64,000 nt of DNA from Spongospora subterranea f. sp. subterranea (GCA_049724395.1 JAUGWO010000159.1:1-64000); one strand, 5' to 3'. Positions 23,610-36,466 are shown, counted from the stretch's first letter. Notes: a model not told the origin generated them from the sequence alone. A program made the numbers and translations.

Positions 23610-23733
23610 ATATAAAACCCGGTCCGCAGTTTCCTTAAACATGGCTCACCACGGATTTTTTAATCAAGAACTACCATTAGAGCTGGTGGTTGGCCCGTTC
23701 CAGAATCGAGACATCTTTGGAGACGAATTTTAA
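23610..23733 (+). CDS. Possible 30-residue peptide gene behind a TATA box
   Basis: 'gtatataaaac' at about 23608-23618 is followed 23 bp later by an ATG at 23641. It opens a frame of 30 residues beginning MAHHGFFNQELPLEL and ending RDIFGDEF, stop at 23731-23733. The spacing of TATA to ATG is close to that seen in the CSN8-like gene (TATA-like word near 6431, ATG at 6462). The peptide is acidic with no signal peptide. I do not recognise it. It could be a real micropeptide, the first exon of a larger gene, or chance. Confidence 0.3.
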
Positions 23734-24017
23734 TCTTGTTTCATTAAAACACTCGTGGGAAATGTGTTATTTATTACATCACGAATGATAATAGCGCACA
23801 ACACGTCATAACCAAGTCATAACATGCATTGATTACTATTCAATATCTGCAGCAGCAATGTTGTCGTCTAAATCTCCTTTGAAAACGGTATCTTTGCGGT
23901 TGTAGTTTTGGGATGGCCTCGGTCATTTGACAATGAATGACGTGGGAAGCATGAGTCAATTACAGTTGACGTTATCTGTTTATTCTACTCTGCATGTCAT
24001 AAGTCATTCATCGCCAA

Positions 24018-24879
24018 ATGGACGAGACCGTCCCCGACAATTTGACCGCATCCTTGACCGTTTTCAAGGGAGATGATACTGTCAGCAGACGGCACCATCA
24101 TGCTGCTGCAGAAACTGATAGTATTCAATGGACTCTGTCACTTGGATTTTGCGTTCTGCACGCCATCATTGTTCGCCACTTACGAACACACTCTTCCTAG
24201 GTCGAGTGTTCCTGATGAAATCAAACTGAAAATCAAACCTGCTGTCCAAGCACCCCAAAGCAGGTTCATCGACCTTTCTGAAGACAATTTCGACGTGACT
24301 GTTCGACGCGTATATGCACAATCAGTGATTCGTCAGCGATTGTCGCCCGAAAACGTCCTGATTCCACTGGTCGTTTTTATTTCCGAACAGGCGTCTGTAA
24401 GAAATTCGGGATCAACAAACCCTTCTGGTTTGCGAAGGGCGACCATAGGCAGGGTCCGTCTGGCAACAGAAGAAATCGTTGCTGCCATCCAGGCAAACCC
24501 TCCCAGTCTTCCTGATCGAGCCGTAATTGGCGAGATAGCGACGAATATTTGGTCGAGGACCAGGGCGCGAGCTGTCAATCCTGAACCAGTCGAGCAATTG
24601 CCGGCCAGCAACACATTCCGGCAGGCGATGCGATTGGACTACCTCAGAAGTTCACTTGAAAATCAGGATGCGGACGAATTCGCCCAAATCGTCTTGCGGG
24701 TCAATAGGACTGAACTTGTCACTGTGGAGGTGAATATCGCAAGCCTTCGATCCGCCCTGGGTTTGCCACCATATCCGTTGTTCGGAAACGATATATTTCA
24801 TTCCGACGAACCCGTTCCGGCAGTTGTTGGACAAGACCTTAACGACGTCGATCATGTCCTATCGGACGACGAAAATTAA
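24018..24879 (+). CDS. Unrecognised protein convergent with the transposase; possible transposon partner gene
   Basis: The open frame from ATG 24073 to 24879 encodes 268 residues. An earlier ATG at 24018 opens a different frame (MDETVPDNL) that could be joined by a short intron, so the true start is uncertain. The C-terminal 220 residues look like a real soluble protein: QSRFIDLSEDNFDVTVRRV, then LRRATIGRVRLATEEIVAA, and an acidic end DVDHVLSDDEN. I find no family. Its TAA stop overlaps the stop of the transposase gene on the other strand by three bases within a TTAA word. This is far tighter than any other gene pair in the window and suggests both belong to one mobile unit. Confidence 0.55.
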
Positions 24880-25880
24880 AGATAGACCCCAAACATTGAT
24901 TTATTTAGCTCAGTGTGACCGTACCCACAGGAATTGTAAAATTTATGACCAATATGTCTTAGATTCTTCGTACACATTGGCATAGCCACTTTTAGAACAG
25001 CCTCAGGGCAAACCCTGAACGTCAGATCAGCATGTTTCTTGAGCCACTGCTTTAAAAGTGCAAAACCTTGCTCAATAGGGTTCAACTGTGGCGAATAAGG
25101 AGGCAGGAACATGAGTTTCGCTCCTGATCTGTGTATGACCTGTTCCAATTCCCGATACATATGGATCTGTGCATTATCTAAGATAACAATGCTCCTTGGA
25201 AGTGGCCACGGATTCAACTTCGGAGCGACGATTTCCAGGAAAGCATCATGGAACTTCTGGCGAGTGAACGTCCCTTCGGTGCATTTCCAAGAGAAAAATC
25301 CCTTTGTATCGAACGCGGCGAAAACAGAGACTCTGTTCCCTCGTTGAAACGGTTGGCGTACCAGAGCTGGCGTGTTGATCCTAGACCATCCATGACGACG
25401 CAAACAGTCGCGACCGTCTTTGCTCGTTTCGTCCAGGAAAACTAGTTGCTCAGGATATGAATAGATTCGCGAAAGCTTTTGATAAAATTCTCTGAGCTGT
25501 TCAGGAACGCTCTCGCGAGCGCGCTTTTCCAGGATTTTTCTGGACACTTTAAGATCATGACGAAGGGCCCGGCAAATTGTCGCAGACGATATATTCGTCA
25601 GTTCGGGAAATCTGAGAGCCAGCTCCCCTTGGAGTTCTTCAATATAGAAACAGGGATTGTTGACGATGAAGGTGTGCACATAGTCGTAAACCTCGGTGGG
25701 CCATCTGGCAGACCTTTGTCGAACAGCGTCATTAACGACATTACCAGTCCTTTCAAACAGGGCAATCCAACGTTTGATGCTAGTTTTCCCAACACCAAGA
25801 AGAACGGAGACGTTCTCTATTGATGTAGAATAAACGTAATGCAGAACAATGCATCGCCAACGTAGATCTCGACTCCACAT
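24876..25880 (-). mobile_element. Tc1/IS630-type DD34E transposase, apparently intact
   Basis: Starting at the first ATG (25880) the protein is 334 residues (the frame is open further up to 25934 without ATG). N-terminal residues VSVLLGVGKTSIKRWIALF form a helix-turn-helix. The catalytic triad is visible: D in QLVFLDETSKDG, D in IVILDNAQIHM and E in LNPIEQGFALLKQW, with 34 residues between the second D and E. The block PPYSPQLNPIE is typical of IS630/Tc1 transposases. There is no frameshift or stop, so the copy may be recent. I could not find clear inverted ends. Direct words 'gtcaaactaaaaacc' near 26070-26105 may be close to the right end. Confidence 0.88.
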
Positions 25881-25934
25881 CCGTAATACCAATCTGATCA
25901 ACCGCCCCGCAGTATTTCTACCGGGTAGGACCAA

Positions 25935-28233
25935 AGGATTAGTGCAGGTTTTGGGCTAGTTGAACTAGTCCAATCAGAGGGGAAATAGTAAAACATTGCA
26001 GGCCTGCACGTAATAGGCCGCTCTTTATTCAGAGAAGCAATGTTTTAACCAATTTTGGCAGTCAAACTGTCAAACTAAAAACCACCTCCGGTCAAACTAA
26101 AACCTTGCTCGGAATTTGGTGACCCCCCTCGGACTTTTTTAAAACCACGCTCATTTAGCACTGGGAGCCCAAAATATATGAAACCCACAATATAATATAG
26201 TTGGTGGTAAATATGATGAAGTCGCCTGTTTTCACAGACAACAGGTGTCATGTTTGTTTGAAACAATTGAGAATCCCTCCCATTTCTAGAAATACTTTTG
26301 ATCCAATAACAAGGTTCAATATTGTCATTGCACGATCATCTTTACCATAACCGATAGCATTAGAAGTTCATCAAACGATTCGGCTTCGATGGTATGGCTG
26401 TTTTTGGATGAGAATAGGTCCCGTGAAAATTACTGAACATGCAGTTATCGAGTATTTCAGGGCCTTTAAAGAGTGACAGGATTTGCGTTTTAACACGAAT
26501 ACTTAGCGTTAGTTAAGAATAGATCTTGTGAAAAAACTAAGATAATTTGATCGCGACGATGGTCATCGAGAGAATTGGTCAGACCAACAGTGATCATCGC
26601 AACACATCGGTTTTGAAAGGGCAAGGCAGCCAGTAAACCCCACTGCTGATGACAAACAAGTGATTCGCAATAACAATAAAGGGCAATCCCAGCTGTTGGT
26701 AGAGCCAGGGAATGGGATAGAGCAAAGCGACAAATTACGGTGAAGAGACACAGCGCCCTCGTTGATCCAATGATCGCTCACTGTATTCAATGCTGTTTGT
26801 TGTCGATATTGTCGGTCCATCTATCCAATATAGAAGCGGGTTCAAAGCGCAGAAACGCACAGTCTGAACGTGCTGGACTGATTGAAGACACGATGGAATC
26901 ATTTTGAGTATAGAGTCAGAATTTGATTCAGGCAGTCAGGTCACCATGACGACAGATTGAATCTCTCGCCGAACTTAAAACAACAGTTTCGAACGCCATT
27001 TAAAAACTTCTCACCAACCTCTCGGCGAGCGAAAAGGATCCTCGGTATGGGCACTTTTCAAAAACCCTTAATGGTCGAGATCAGAGGTTTCTGATGACGA
27101 TGAGCTTAACGCGTCTTTCCTAGCTTGTTTTCAATGTTCTTCCGTGAAGAGATCGCTCACATTCACGAATGTGCCAATTCACCAGTGGCGGGATGATTCA
27201 GATCAGGATCACCGCCACGTTCACCCGCACCAACAGCATATAACAGGAAGGTGTTGTTGGGAACGCTCCTCTTGATCGCTGTGCTCATGAAATGCGTCCG
27301 TTTCCCATTGTCAAAGGTCAAGGCATTCCGAAGTGCTGCCTGAGATTGGCATCGATCTTCACAATGCAAAATACAAACAGCCCAAGCGTTAAAATACGTT
27401 CACAGCAAGGAAGAGAGGTTTTGAAACACAGTTGGTGGCTCAAGCCGAATCAGGCATTTATATCGCTTCAGCTACAGATTTGTGGACTGGACTGACAATA
27501 TCAGCAACACCGCAGACACGACGGTAAACGATGAGGGATGGACGAGGCTTTGCCAAAAGATATTCGGTCGCTGCTGTATGAGTTTGCATCTGGCGCCGAT
27601 TTCCGCATCAGACAGCAATTGTGACTTCAAGTTTTCTTCCAAAGGAAAGCTCCTGTTTTGATATAACGGTGGTCGCATTGGAAAGCAAGTCGTTCATGTC
27701 CAAATAGATAAACGGCAATCATCGATTATATCGGGATGGGTTCTTCACTGTCAACATGCGTTTGCAAGATGGAATACCAACGAGAATTGATTGAACCGCA
27801 TGCGTCGACCATGATTTGAGCCGACGTTGTCACTAAAATTTGAGCTTGGTTGCAACAAGACCACAGCCATGGAGATTTGCAATAAATCTGAGCCCTTTTA
27901 CATGGTATGTGCGACACACGCAATTCAACCGGATGATTGCCGTGTATGTAGCCTAGAGAGTTTGAAACCCAGCAAAAACTGGACGAGAAAAACAAGTCAA
28001 CTCGCAAGGATGAGCTAAAGAGAACGTTGAAGAGCGCGAGGCTGTGTAGTGTTGCGATGCTTTGCGGAGTGTTATGGGCGCCAGCTCTACCGAAAACGCG
28101 CTAAAAGCGATGCTGGCACATCTGATACTCGAGGACGAGAGAGAGAGAGAGACGAGAACCGAAATCACCGTTGGATCAAATGCGGATGCGGACTTTGCGG
28201 ATCCCGAGCGTCGTCATGTCGTGAGATCCAACG
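25935..28233. other. Intergenic region, no confident gene
   Basis: About 2.3 kb. It contains a palindromic 'ctagttgaactag' near 25955, an inverted pair 'taaaacattgc' / 'gcaatgtttta' at about 25989-26046, and the direct repeat 'gtcaaactaaaa'. A minus-strand frame at 27163-27369 has coding-like composition but is isolated. A short (GA)n run lies at about 28137-28152. Nothing else supported. Confidence 0.4.
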
Positions 28234-30344
28234 ATGACGAGCCCGGATCCACTGATCGTCATCGTTGGCCCAACTGGAGTGGGCAAATCGCGCGCGTCTA
28301 TAAGTTTAGCCAAGCGCCTAGGGCGATGTGAAATTATCAGCGCCGATTCAATGCAGGTCTTGCATATTATACATTCTCCCAACAAATGATTTAGATTCTC
28401 GATCCTTTTTTTTTCTGTTTTTCCGAACGACTTTTGCCCCTGTAACGCAATCCCGTTCATGTTACCGACCAGTATACGGTCAGCGGATTTCGCTCTGCAA
28501 CGTTGTAGTGTAACGTTTTCCTGGCTCTGCCCTGACTCGTTACGGGCAGTGGCTTCCGTGTTGATATTCACGTTTCTTGACGTTGGCCAGAGCTGGCCCA
28601 GCCGCTATGGAGATTTGCGTTTCAGCTGATATTTAATAGAAGTGTCTATTGGGGCTTGTTTACTGATTCAGGTTTTGAAATCTGCTTATCGTTGACACTG
28701 AACTATCGATCTCTTGATTGCTGTTGATATTTTTCTTGAATGAAACCCGTTCGCTGTCATGTACTGAACGTCTGTTGTTTGACGGGTTAGGTTTATCGCG
28801 ACTTCGATATCGGGTCGGCCAAGGTGACGATCTCAGAAATGGATAGCATCCCACATCATCTCATCTCCATCGTTGACGTCGATTACTCCGAGTTCGACGT
28901 CGTCGAGTTCGTTAAACGTGCGCAGCAAGCGATCAGGGATATCCACGCCCGTGGCAATCGCGTTATCGTGGTCGGCGGCACGTTCTATTACGTCACGGCG
29001 CTATTGTTAAACTCGTTCGCGTTGCAGGATCGTGGTGGTTTGTCTTCTTTTGTTGAAAGCTCTGATGAATCTCTCTCTGGACGTGTTTCAATTCATAATC
29101 AGTTGGGTTTTGACGGCAGTTTAGAACTCAGTTCCAGTGCTAACTCAACTGCCGACAATATGGAACACGACATTAGCAACAATATCGCTCTTGATGTCAA
29201 TGCAGATTCAAACGATGCCTCGAACTGTAACTGCCACGCTGATCACGTTGCTGTCAACGCTGGCAACAAGCCACTGGTCGATGAAAACCCCGAATCTCTT
29301 TACGCTAGACTGTCGATAGTCGCTCCAGAGTTGGCGGAACGGCTTCACGTTCACGACCATCGACGCGTGCGTCGCGCGTTGCAGCTGTTTGATCGGGGGC
29401 ACGTGTCTGTCCCTGGTAACGCTGGTTTGCAATACCCGGCAATTCTCATCTGGCTCGATGCCCAACGGGACGTTATCGATACAAGAATCGACATCCGTGT
29501 TAAGGAAATGGTGTCGCAGGGCATTTTGGCTCAGAATCGCGCCATATTTCGTCGTCTCAAACCCAGTCCACGACAGTTTGAGATCGGTGTCGCTCAAGCA
29601 ATTGGATTTAAGGAATTTCGTCGTTTATATCACGATGATAACAGTAGTGATGAAGGTACACCGACATTCTTGCGGGTTGTCAACAATTTTTCAGTTTTTT
29701 TCATTAGACGCCTGTGCCAAGCTCTTAGACGAAGCTTTGTCTTGTTTACGTGCAGCTACGTGTCGCTACGCTCATGGTCAATCACGCGCCATTGCCAAAT
29801 GGTTTACGTCCATTCCCGAACTTCCACTGTTCCGGATCGATACTTCCGGTACCAAATGTCAAAACATACTTGTTCATACCGAATTGCAAAGTTCTCTCTG
29901 TTTCTCAGTACTCCGAATTGATATTCCCCACTATTTCTTAATTTCAGAAACACCGTCACTTTTCCAAATATGGGGTTTTCTGGTTTTTGAAGTGCTATGC
30001 AGATTCGGCATCGTGGGAAAGTCGTGTTATGGAGCCAATTATCGCCATTTGTGCACGTATAAAATTGCCCCGGCTTTAGTAACGTTCTGACATATGGCAC
30101 AGGATCGTTAGACGGAGAAAAGGTCGAATCTGAAGAGTTTTCTTCGCTCAGTTCAAATTTGCCGCCCATCTGCAGCAATCGTCACCAGAAACCATGGCGC
30201 AAATTTACATGCACGATTTGTGCCGACCGTGTTGTCAACGGTCCCAATGAATGGGATGCGCATTTAGCATCTCGTTCACACAGACGATGTATGGCCAAGG
30301 TCAAAAAGGCTAAATACAGGCGGGAAAATGATCCTCCTGAATAA
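28234..30344 (+). CDS. TRIT1: tRNA dimethylallyl (isopentenyl) transferase with C-terminal matrin-type zinc finger
   Basis: The enzyme transfers a dimethylallyl group to A37 of tRNAs reading UNN codons. Exons are 28234-28356, 28791-29655, 29708-29848, 30003-30056 and 30103-30344. All introns are GT-AG (434, 52, 154 and 46 nt). The ATP/substrate loop [17 protein letters not shown] lies at the N-terminus, then [59 protein letters not shown] and [14 protein letters not shown], all standard IPPT blocks. The last exon adds [18 protein letters not shown], then HRR, a C2H2 matrin-type finger as in human TRIT1 and yeast Mod5. A low-complexity insert (about residues 125-190) is not part of the family core. 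Start at 28234 is the nearest ATG before the P-loop and leaves a short N-terminus, so no long mitochondrial presequence is seen. Confidence 0.93.
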
Positions 30345-30448
30345 TCATCGACGTGTATTTTTCCCCAAAAATTTAAATCGCACTGCATTGGTTATAATAT
30401 ATTGGCTCGGTTCAACTGTAATTGGTTTTGTTTTCAGCGTCAATTTTG

Positions 30449-32987
30449 TCACTGAGACGGCCTGGTAGGTATCGGAGCAACAACAGGTTTAGGGTACCTG
30501 GGCGGGAGATCCGCGGAAGAACCCATGGAGAAAAGACCAGCCTCGCTTGGCATCTTGGTGATCACGATCGATTTCGGCGGCTCAAAGTATCGGATCCCCA
30601 GCTTTTTCATCTTCTTGGCAATATGATACTTTAGTTCCGTGTCGGCGACGCGAAATGAACCCCCATCGATGTATTTGTATTCTGAGTCGACTCGTATTTC
30701 GAGCTCTATCGCGGACAGCTTGGTGGCATCGTTCAGAAAGATGCCGACACGTGGTCTCCAATCTATTTGTATAGTTAATCGAGAGCAGTGGGCTATGAAA
30801 ACAGTTACGTTGAGGTTTCGATACTGCATATTTAGTTAACGATGCTTTCAACTTCTCCAAAGCCTGCACAGGTGTATCCATACAAATTTCGATCGCAATG
30901 CGGGTCGCACATCCGAAACTATTCGTCAGGTTGACCTGCAAAGCACATGGGTTCACTATTGTCAAGACTTTCTGCTACATCTCACAATTTTGAGGTCAGC
31001 CAGAGTCTGGTTCGAATAGCGAACCAGCCTATTAACTCGGTCCTTGAAGAACGTATCGAGAAGGGCGATTTCGTGGACTTGATACCAGTTACCGTCAATG
31101 CTCACAGAATCATTGACTTGGTATGGTTTCCCTCCAAATATGAACTGATACAAATTTGTGAGAAAAAACACTGCGATAACTAAATATGTTCTTACAACAA
31201 CACTTTCGACAAATCGAGATATCGATTTGCTCAATGCAAATGCAGCGCCAAGAATTGTTGCAGATATTGCAGTTAATAGTTGATTGAACTCATATCCAAA
31301 GATGCGGTAGATTACAACAACCATAATCACCCAAAAGAATGCCGGAGATCACGGTATGTATCAGGCTCGACAAATTCGCAAAACCTTTTAGACGATTCGC
31401 CAAGACACTTCGCGAATTCAAAATCGATATACACGCCGCCGTAAACTGTTCTTTGTTGACTTTGCGATCCTTCATTGCATCACCTTGTCGTGAAAACAGC
31501 AATCTAAAGCAATGAACACCGATAACGGTATTCTAGATTGACAAACACGCGTAAGCGAAGAATTGGCAAGGCTCAAAAAACGCATGTTACCTCAAAATAG
31601 CTGCACCATATTTCCAGAGACACGACGGGCGGATTAGTAGGGTCTGTATGGAGTGAATGATCTATGACGATATTCGAAAATATAATCTCAGCAACGAGAC
31701 CCATATCCTTCGTTATGGATACGACGATGCTAGATTCGGTGGAAAAGACCCATTGATCTCCTCGATGTTCTAGTGGGAATCGAATCGATCCCTCTCTGCT
31801 CAAAACAAACATCAGAATTGGGCGGCATCTAACGAAAACGAGTCCACCTTATGTATTCAATGTCACTCAGAATCTCCCTTTTTGAATTCATATTTTGCCT
31901 GAGTTTAGCAAAATCTCTCTTGTCAGCTTCGGTGCGGCAACATAAATTGGTGAGGACGTCTTCAAGAAACAGCAGCATTTTGATCCGCTTTCCGAACGAC
32001 TTTTCGGCACTCCACATTTCGATCAGGGCATTAAAGACTTGCTTTACTACCAAACCGATAACAACGACGTATATAGACTGAAGAATTTGGTGTGCGATGT
32101 CAATTCTCGTCGTTTGTAACGACGCCAAATCCATCCACGCTTCCACGACTAGATTGTCGATAGCAATACCTATAATGGTCACCATCACCATCATAAATCG
32201 AATTATGAACTGATTCAAATTGTGAAAAGACTGTAAAACTCAAGGAGAGCGCAACGGAGCAAGTGCAAATTTTACGATAAGCATTACCGAAAACGATAAG
32301 TCGCAAATAGCCAGATAAAGAGTTCTGAATTATTGGAAATAGCCATGACGGACTCCTTATCAAGAGACCAGCCAAACGAATGACTCCTATTTCAATCAAA
32401 TAAGACCCGACCCAGCATACTGCTAACTGGAAAGTATAAGGTGAGCAATTTGGTGTGTTGAGCGATTGTACAGGCAGACGAACCATGCCGGGTATGGCGG
32501 TCCATACCCAAATTTTACTCTGCGACTCCTGCGAAATTGTTGTTGACGAGTCGAAAACCCACACAACAAGTGTTGTAATTAAGCTTGCGATAACAACTGC
32601 AATCGTTATCGACCTGCTAGATATCCATAAGAGCAACCTGCGCCACTTCTTCAAACGATTTCTATCTTCGGCAAAAACTCGGTCACAATCTTCCAGCATG
32701 TCCACTATATTTGATGTAAGAGGACTCTTTGATGTCACCGCCAAAGTATCAATTTCATTGTAAGCTTCTTCATCGGCAGCGATAGATTCGTGAAGTTCTG
32801 TTGCGTTGACAGAAACCGTTCTGGCCATGGTTTTATCACGCACCGCTGAGGCGATACCATGGGGCCTAGCCTGTAGTTGGTCGGCGACCGATTTCCCATC
32901 CCGGGAAATTATGCTGCGGGCGCTCCTCGATGGAAGGTCACGGGACGCATGGTCATCGTCAGCGACCTTCTTGTCATTCGCCAACAT
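30449..32987 (-). CDS. MscS-like mechanosensitive channel 1
   Basis: MscS-type channels open on membrane stretch. The first exon (32987-32484) encodes a basic N-terminus, an acidic region (IVDMLEDCDRVFAEDRNRL) and a transmembrane helix. Later exons supply further helices (LLFSRQGDAM, then FANLSSLIHTVISG), then the pore and beta-domain landmarks: FGYEFNQLLTAISATILGAA, IFGGKPYQVNDSVSIDGNWY and IALLDTFFKDRV. The C-terminal soluble part ends at 30449. Exons are separated by short GT-AG introns (first 57 nt, 32483-32427). The order (several N-terminal helices, pore helix with small residues, then FGG-P-F/Y-x-V-x-D) matches eukaryotic MSL/Msy proteins. It lies tail-to-head with channel 2, which has introns at the same places, so the pair arose by tandem duplication. 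Exact internal exon borders were not all resolved. Confidence 0.88.
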
Positions 32988-33376
32988 GGCGACGATCACT
33001 GGACCTCGATTCGATTCGAGAATATGAAAGTATCGAGATAATTACTACTGAAATATAGAGGAGAGTCGCTCCGCACTGAAGGCGACATCTTCGTTACACA
33101 TGGACCACCAATTGGTCGATAAGACGCCACCCCCTTTTTCCTGGGCAGTAAAGTAGTCAAATTCACTACGCCTGTAACCAGAAATCAAGCGTGAGGTAAA
33201 CATGAGTGTGTGTCACTCTCAGCGAGCCCATGATTGAGATAGGATGAAGTCTAATAAACACGTTGCTTTGATGCTTCACTTATTTCAATATGTATTAAGA
33301 TATCATAGTTAAAAATCTATCCGAGCGATGTCACCAAAGTCCCTATGGTTTAGACAGTTTTTCTACGCCGATGTGA
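32988..33376. other. Spacer between the two MscS-like genes
   Basis: About 390 bp holding the channel 1 promoter and the channel 2 3' end. AT-rich ('aatatgtattaagatatcatag'). No clear TATA box or repeat. Confidence 0.4.
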
Positions 33377-35988
33377 TTAATGCTTGACTGGATGCGTTGC
33401 TGCTGATGTTCCCACTGGCTTTGAGTGCTGACCAGCCAGTGTCGGCAGTTTCGTAATTTCAAGCGGCTTGGTAGTTTCCAGGAACTCGATTCCTAACTTG
33501 TACATTTTCTTTCTGATGTGATGCTTAAGTTCTGTGTCCGCGATCCGAAATGTCCCGCCATCGACGTATCTGTAGACGGACTCAATCCGAATTTCCAGTT
33601 CAACTGACGTTGTAGTGGATATGTCGTTAAGGAATACTGTCACCCGAGGTTTCCAATCTGTAAGGCATTCTCAGATTTGAAAAAAAATAACTATTTCGTA
33701 AACATACGTTCAGGATGCATAACGGTATACTTCAATATTGAAGCTTTTAGCTTCTCGAGGGTCTCCATGCTTGTATCAAAACAGATTTGGATTGCAATTC
33801 TTGTTACGCATCCGAAACTATTCGTCATGTTGATCTGAAATCCATCAAAAATCAAAACAATCAGAAAAAGAGGTTGAAATCCTACGATAGGAATATCAGC
33901 AAGGAACTGGTTGGAGAATCGGACTCGTTTGTTGACCCGATCTAGGAATTGAGTTTCTAACAAACCAATATGGTGAACTTGATACCAATCTCCCAAGATT
34001 ATAACTCCATCGTTGACCTGGTAGGGTTTGCTTCCGAAAACGAACTAATATTATGGTTGGAACAAATTGATTGCAAAGTGAAACTATTCTAAATCTTACA
34101 ACAACACTTTCCACAGCGCGACTGATTGTTTTGCTAAGAGCAAAGGATACTCCCAGAATGAGTGCAGATATGGTGGTGATCAGTTGATTCAATTCATATC
34201 CAAAATTCCGACAAACAATAAATATGATTAGCAGCCAGAACATGCCGGATATAACTGTATTGGCCAAAGTCAAGAGATTCGCGAAGCTTTTTAATCTGTT
34301 AGCAAGAACACTTCGAGTATTAATGATGGACTGAAAAGCAGCCACAAACTGCGCCTGCGTAACTTCTTTGACAAGCATCGCATTGCCCTGACGAAGGAAC
34401 ATCAACCTAAAACATTTCACCCCTAATAGAGGAGTCTGGAAAGGTGATGAGCAAGTGATAATGAACAGTGATATGGGACCATTTTACATGAAAATAGCTC
34501 GCAAATGTTTCCAACGAAATTACTGGCTCCTTAAAAGCATTGAACGTAGGTCGTGAATCTTCGACAATGTTCGCGAAAACGATTTCAGCAATTAGGCCCA
34601 TGTCCTTCACAGTGGATACTTCTATAGAGGCCTCTGTTGATAAAAACGACCAGCGATCTTCCTCGTGAATTAGCGGGAATACCATGGGGTTATCACTGCA
34701 ACGCATGAGATTTAGTCGAAATGTCAAACGTGAGACTGACCGTATGTTCAGAGCCGAGGAGAGCAAATAATTTTTGGCTTCAGCTGCTTGCCTAATCAAA
34801 TCTAAGGCTTCGCGATCTTTCTGGTTACGACAGCATAAGTCCTGCAGAATTTTTTCAAGAAACACTATAGCTTCGATGCGCTTCCCAAAGGATTTTGCAG
34901 CAGCCCACATTTCTAGGAGCACGTTCGACATATTCCTGCAGATAAAAACGATGCCAACGACGTATAGAGATTGCAGGATTGCGTGAGCTATTGTGATATA
35001 TTTTGAATTGAAACTCCTAGTGTCTAGCCACCAGTCAAGAATGAAGCCTTCGACAGACGCAGCTAGAAGCAGACAAACTTAGTATATATAAAGAGAGCAG
35101 AAAATGAACCAAAGCATTACCCATTATGATGACTCGGATGTACCCAGAAGACGATTTTTGAACCAGCGGAAATAACCAGGAGGGCATTGTCAGCAAGATA
35201 CTGGAGGCGTATAAGAATGCGACTTCAATTAGATAAGAAAAAAATATTGCCACAGCAATCTACATCCAATAGACATCGAGTCAGCCGACTGTTGAAATAT
35301 TTAAAGCCTCAAACTGTATGTTGCGAATGAAAACAGATTCAACCACAATTCTGCAAAAATTGACGCAAAAAGGAACTGCCATGGACAATGATCATCTATA
35401 TGAAATCATATAAATGTATATGAGGCTGTGAATTCGGATATAAATCACGTGTACCATTCCAGGAATAGCCGAATAGACCCACGGCTGATTTCCAGGAGGC
35501 TCTTCGATGTTGGTGCCCTTCTGGAATGCGAACAGCAGCAGAGTCATGATCAGACTGGTGACAACCAACAACACAACTAGGCTCCGTTTGGCAACCCAAA
35601 GCTTTAAACGAGTCCAGGCACCTAGACGGCGCTTGTCTTCCGAGAAAATATGTTCACAGTCTTCGAAAATATCAACGACATTCGCCGACAGAGGCGCCGT
35701 TGGATGCTTGATTGCTAAGGTCTGCGTTTCGTCCCACCGTTCCTCTTCTACCGCCATGAGAGCGTCGTGAATTTCTAAGATATTGCTGGACCGTCTGCGT
35801 CCGTCTCGAGATGACGTCTGGCCATTCCATACCGATTGGGGCAGCGATAATAACTGATCCATGGAGCTTCTTTTCTCTTCTGTCATTTCGGCAAAGATTG
35901 AGTCCGCCCTGACCAGAGGCCGATCTTCGCGGACAACTTTAACCTCAACGGCTTCATCGTTGTCGTCCCGCCTTGAAGACGGCGCCAT
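33377..35988 (-). CDS. MscS-like mechanosensitive channel 2 (tandem paralogue)
   Basis: Minus-strand gene with start at 35988 (MAPSSRRDDNDEAV) and stop at 33377-33379. It parallels channel 1 throughout: LSANVVDIFEDCEHIFSEDK matches the acidic block, WVYSAIPGM precedes intron 1 as in channel 1, MPSWLFPLVQKSSSGYIRV matches SPSWLFPIIQNSLSGYLRL, and FGYELNQLITTISALILGVS is the pore-region helix. The end VDGGTFRIADTELKHHIRKK matches IDGGSFRVADTELKYHIAKK. In the pore domain, DGVIILGDWYQVHHIGLL equals the channel 1 IDGNWYQVHEIALL block. About six to eight exons with short introns. The two N-termini differ most. Likely a plasma- or organelle-membrane osmotic safety valve, by family inference. Confidence 0.88.
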
Positions 35989-36193
35989 TTACAGTAGTGA
36001 TTCTGGAACGTTTATGTTGATTTGCGATACTGTCAGAGTAGAATAAACCAACAACTGGAGGCCAGGCGAGAATTGCCCCATCATTTTGACGAAACGTTGG
36101 CAGCGGCTGAAGGAGGCCGCATACAATCCTGTCAGTCAGGTATTCTTGACGCTGGTGACTAACGCTTGATGACACCTCTCATGTAACAACACG

Positions 36194-36466
36194 TAAGTGA
36201 AGGCATCTCGGCCTGGTGATGCCGTTTGGTTATCGTGTGGGCATAACCTACATATCTGTTTTCAAGTCGTGTCGCCAGGATGTGAATTCGCAGTCAGATA
36301 AAACACATTGAAGACCACAAGATAACTTCCCACAAAGCCTTATGGGAGAGGAGATTCGGGTATCTGAACCCTGGTGTATGACAACCTAGAATCGTTCGTC
36401 TCATCCTCAACTCTGAACTCATACTTGGCCTTTGGAGAGCCGCGCTACCTTTGCGCCATTACTCCA
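36194..36466. repeat. 5' flank of copy B, shared with copy C
   Basis: From 'catctcggcctgg' (about 36203) to the ATG at 36467 the sequence closely matches 44803-45065 before copy C. Copy A keeps only the last 120 bp. This places B and C as the most recent pair and defines the left border of their duplicated block. The tRNA-like segment (minus strand) occupies its last 120 bp. Confidence 0.75.

Noticed and set aside
24876-25934. Bacterial insertion sequence or contamination
   Set aside because: The transposase is of the IS630/Tc1 type, which is common in protists and fungi, and the neighbouring genes all have spliceosomal introns.
27163-27369. Minus-strand frame resembling the end of a caspase-like domain (NNTFLLYAVGAGERGG)
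   Set aside because: Composition is coding-like, but no catalytic histidine or cysteine block is found nearby, so the match is too weak to call.
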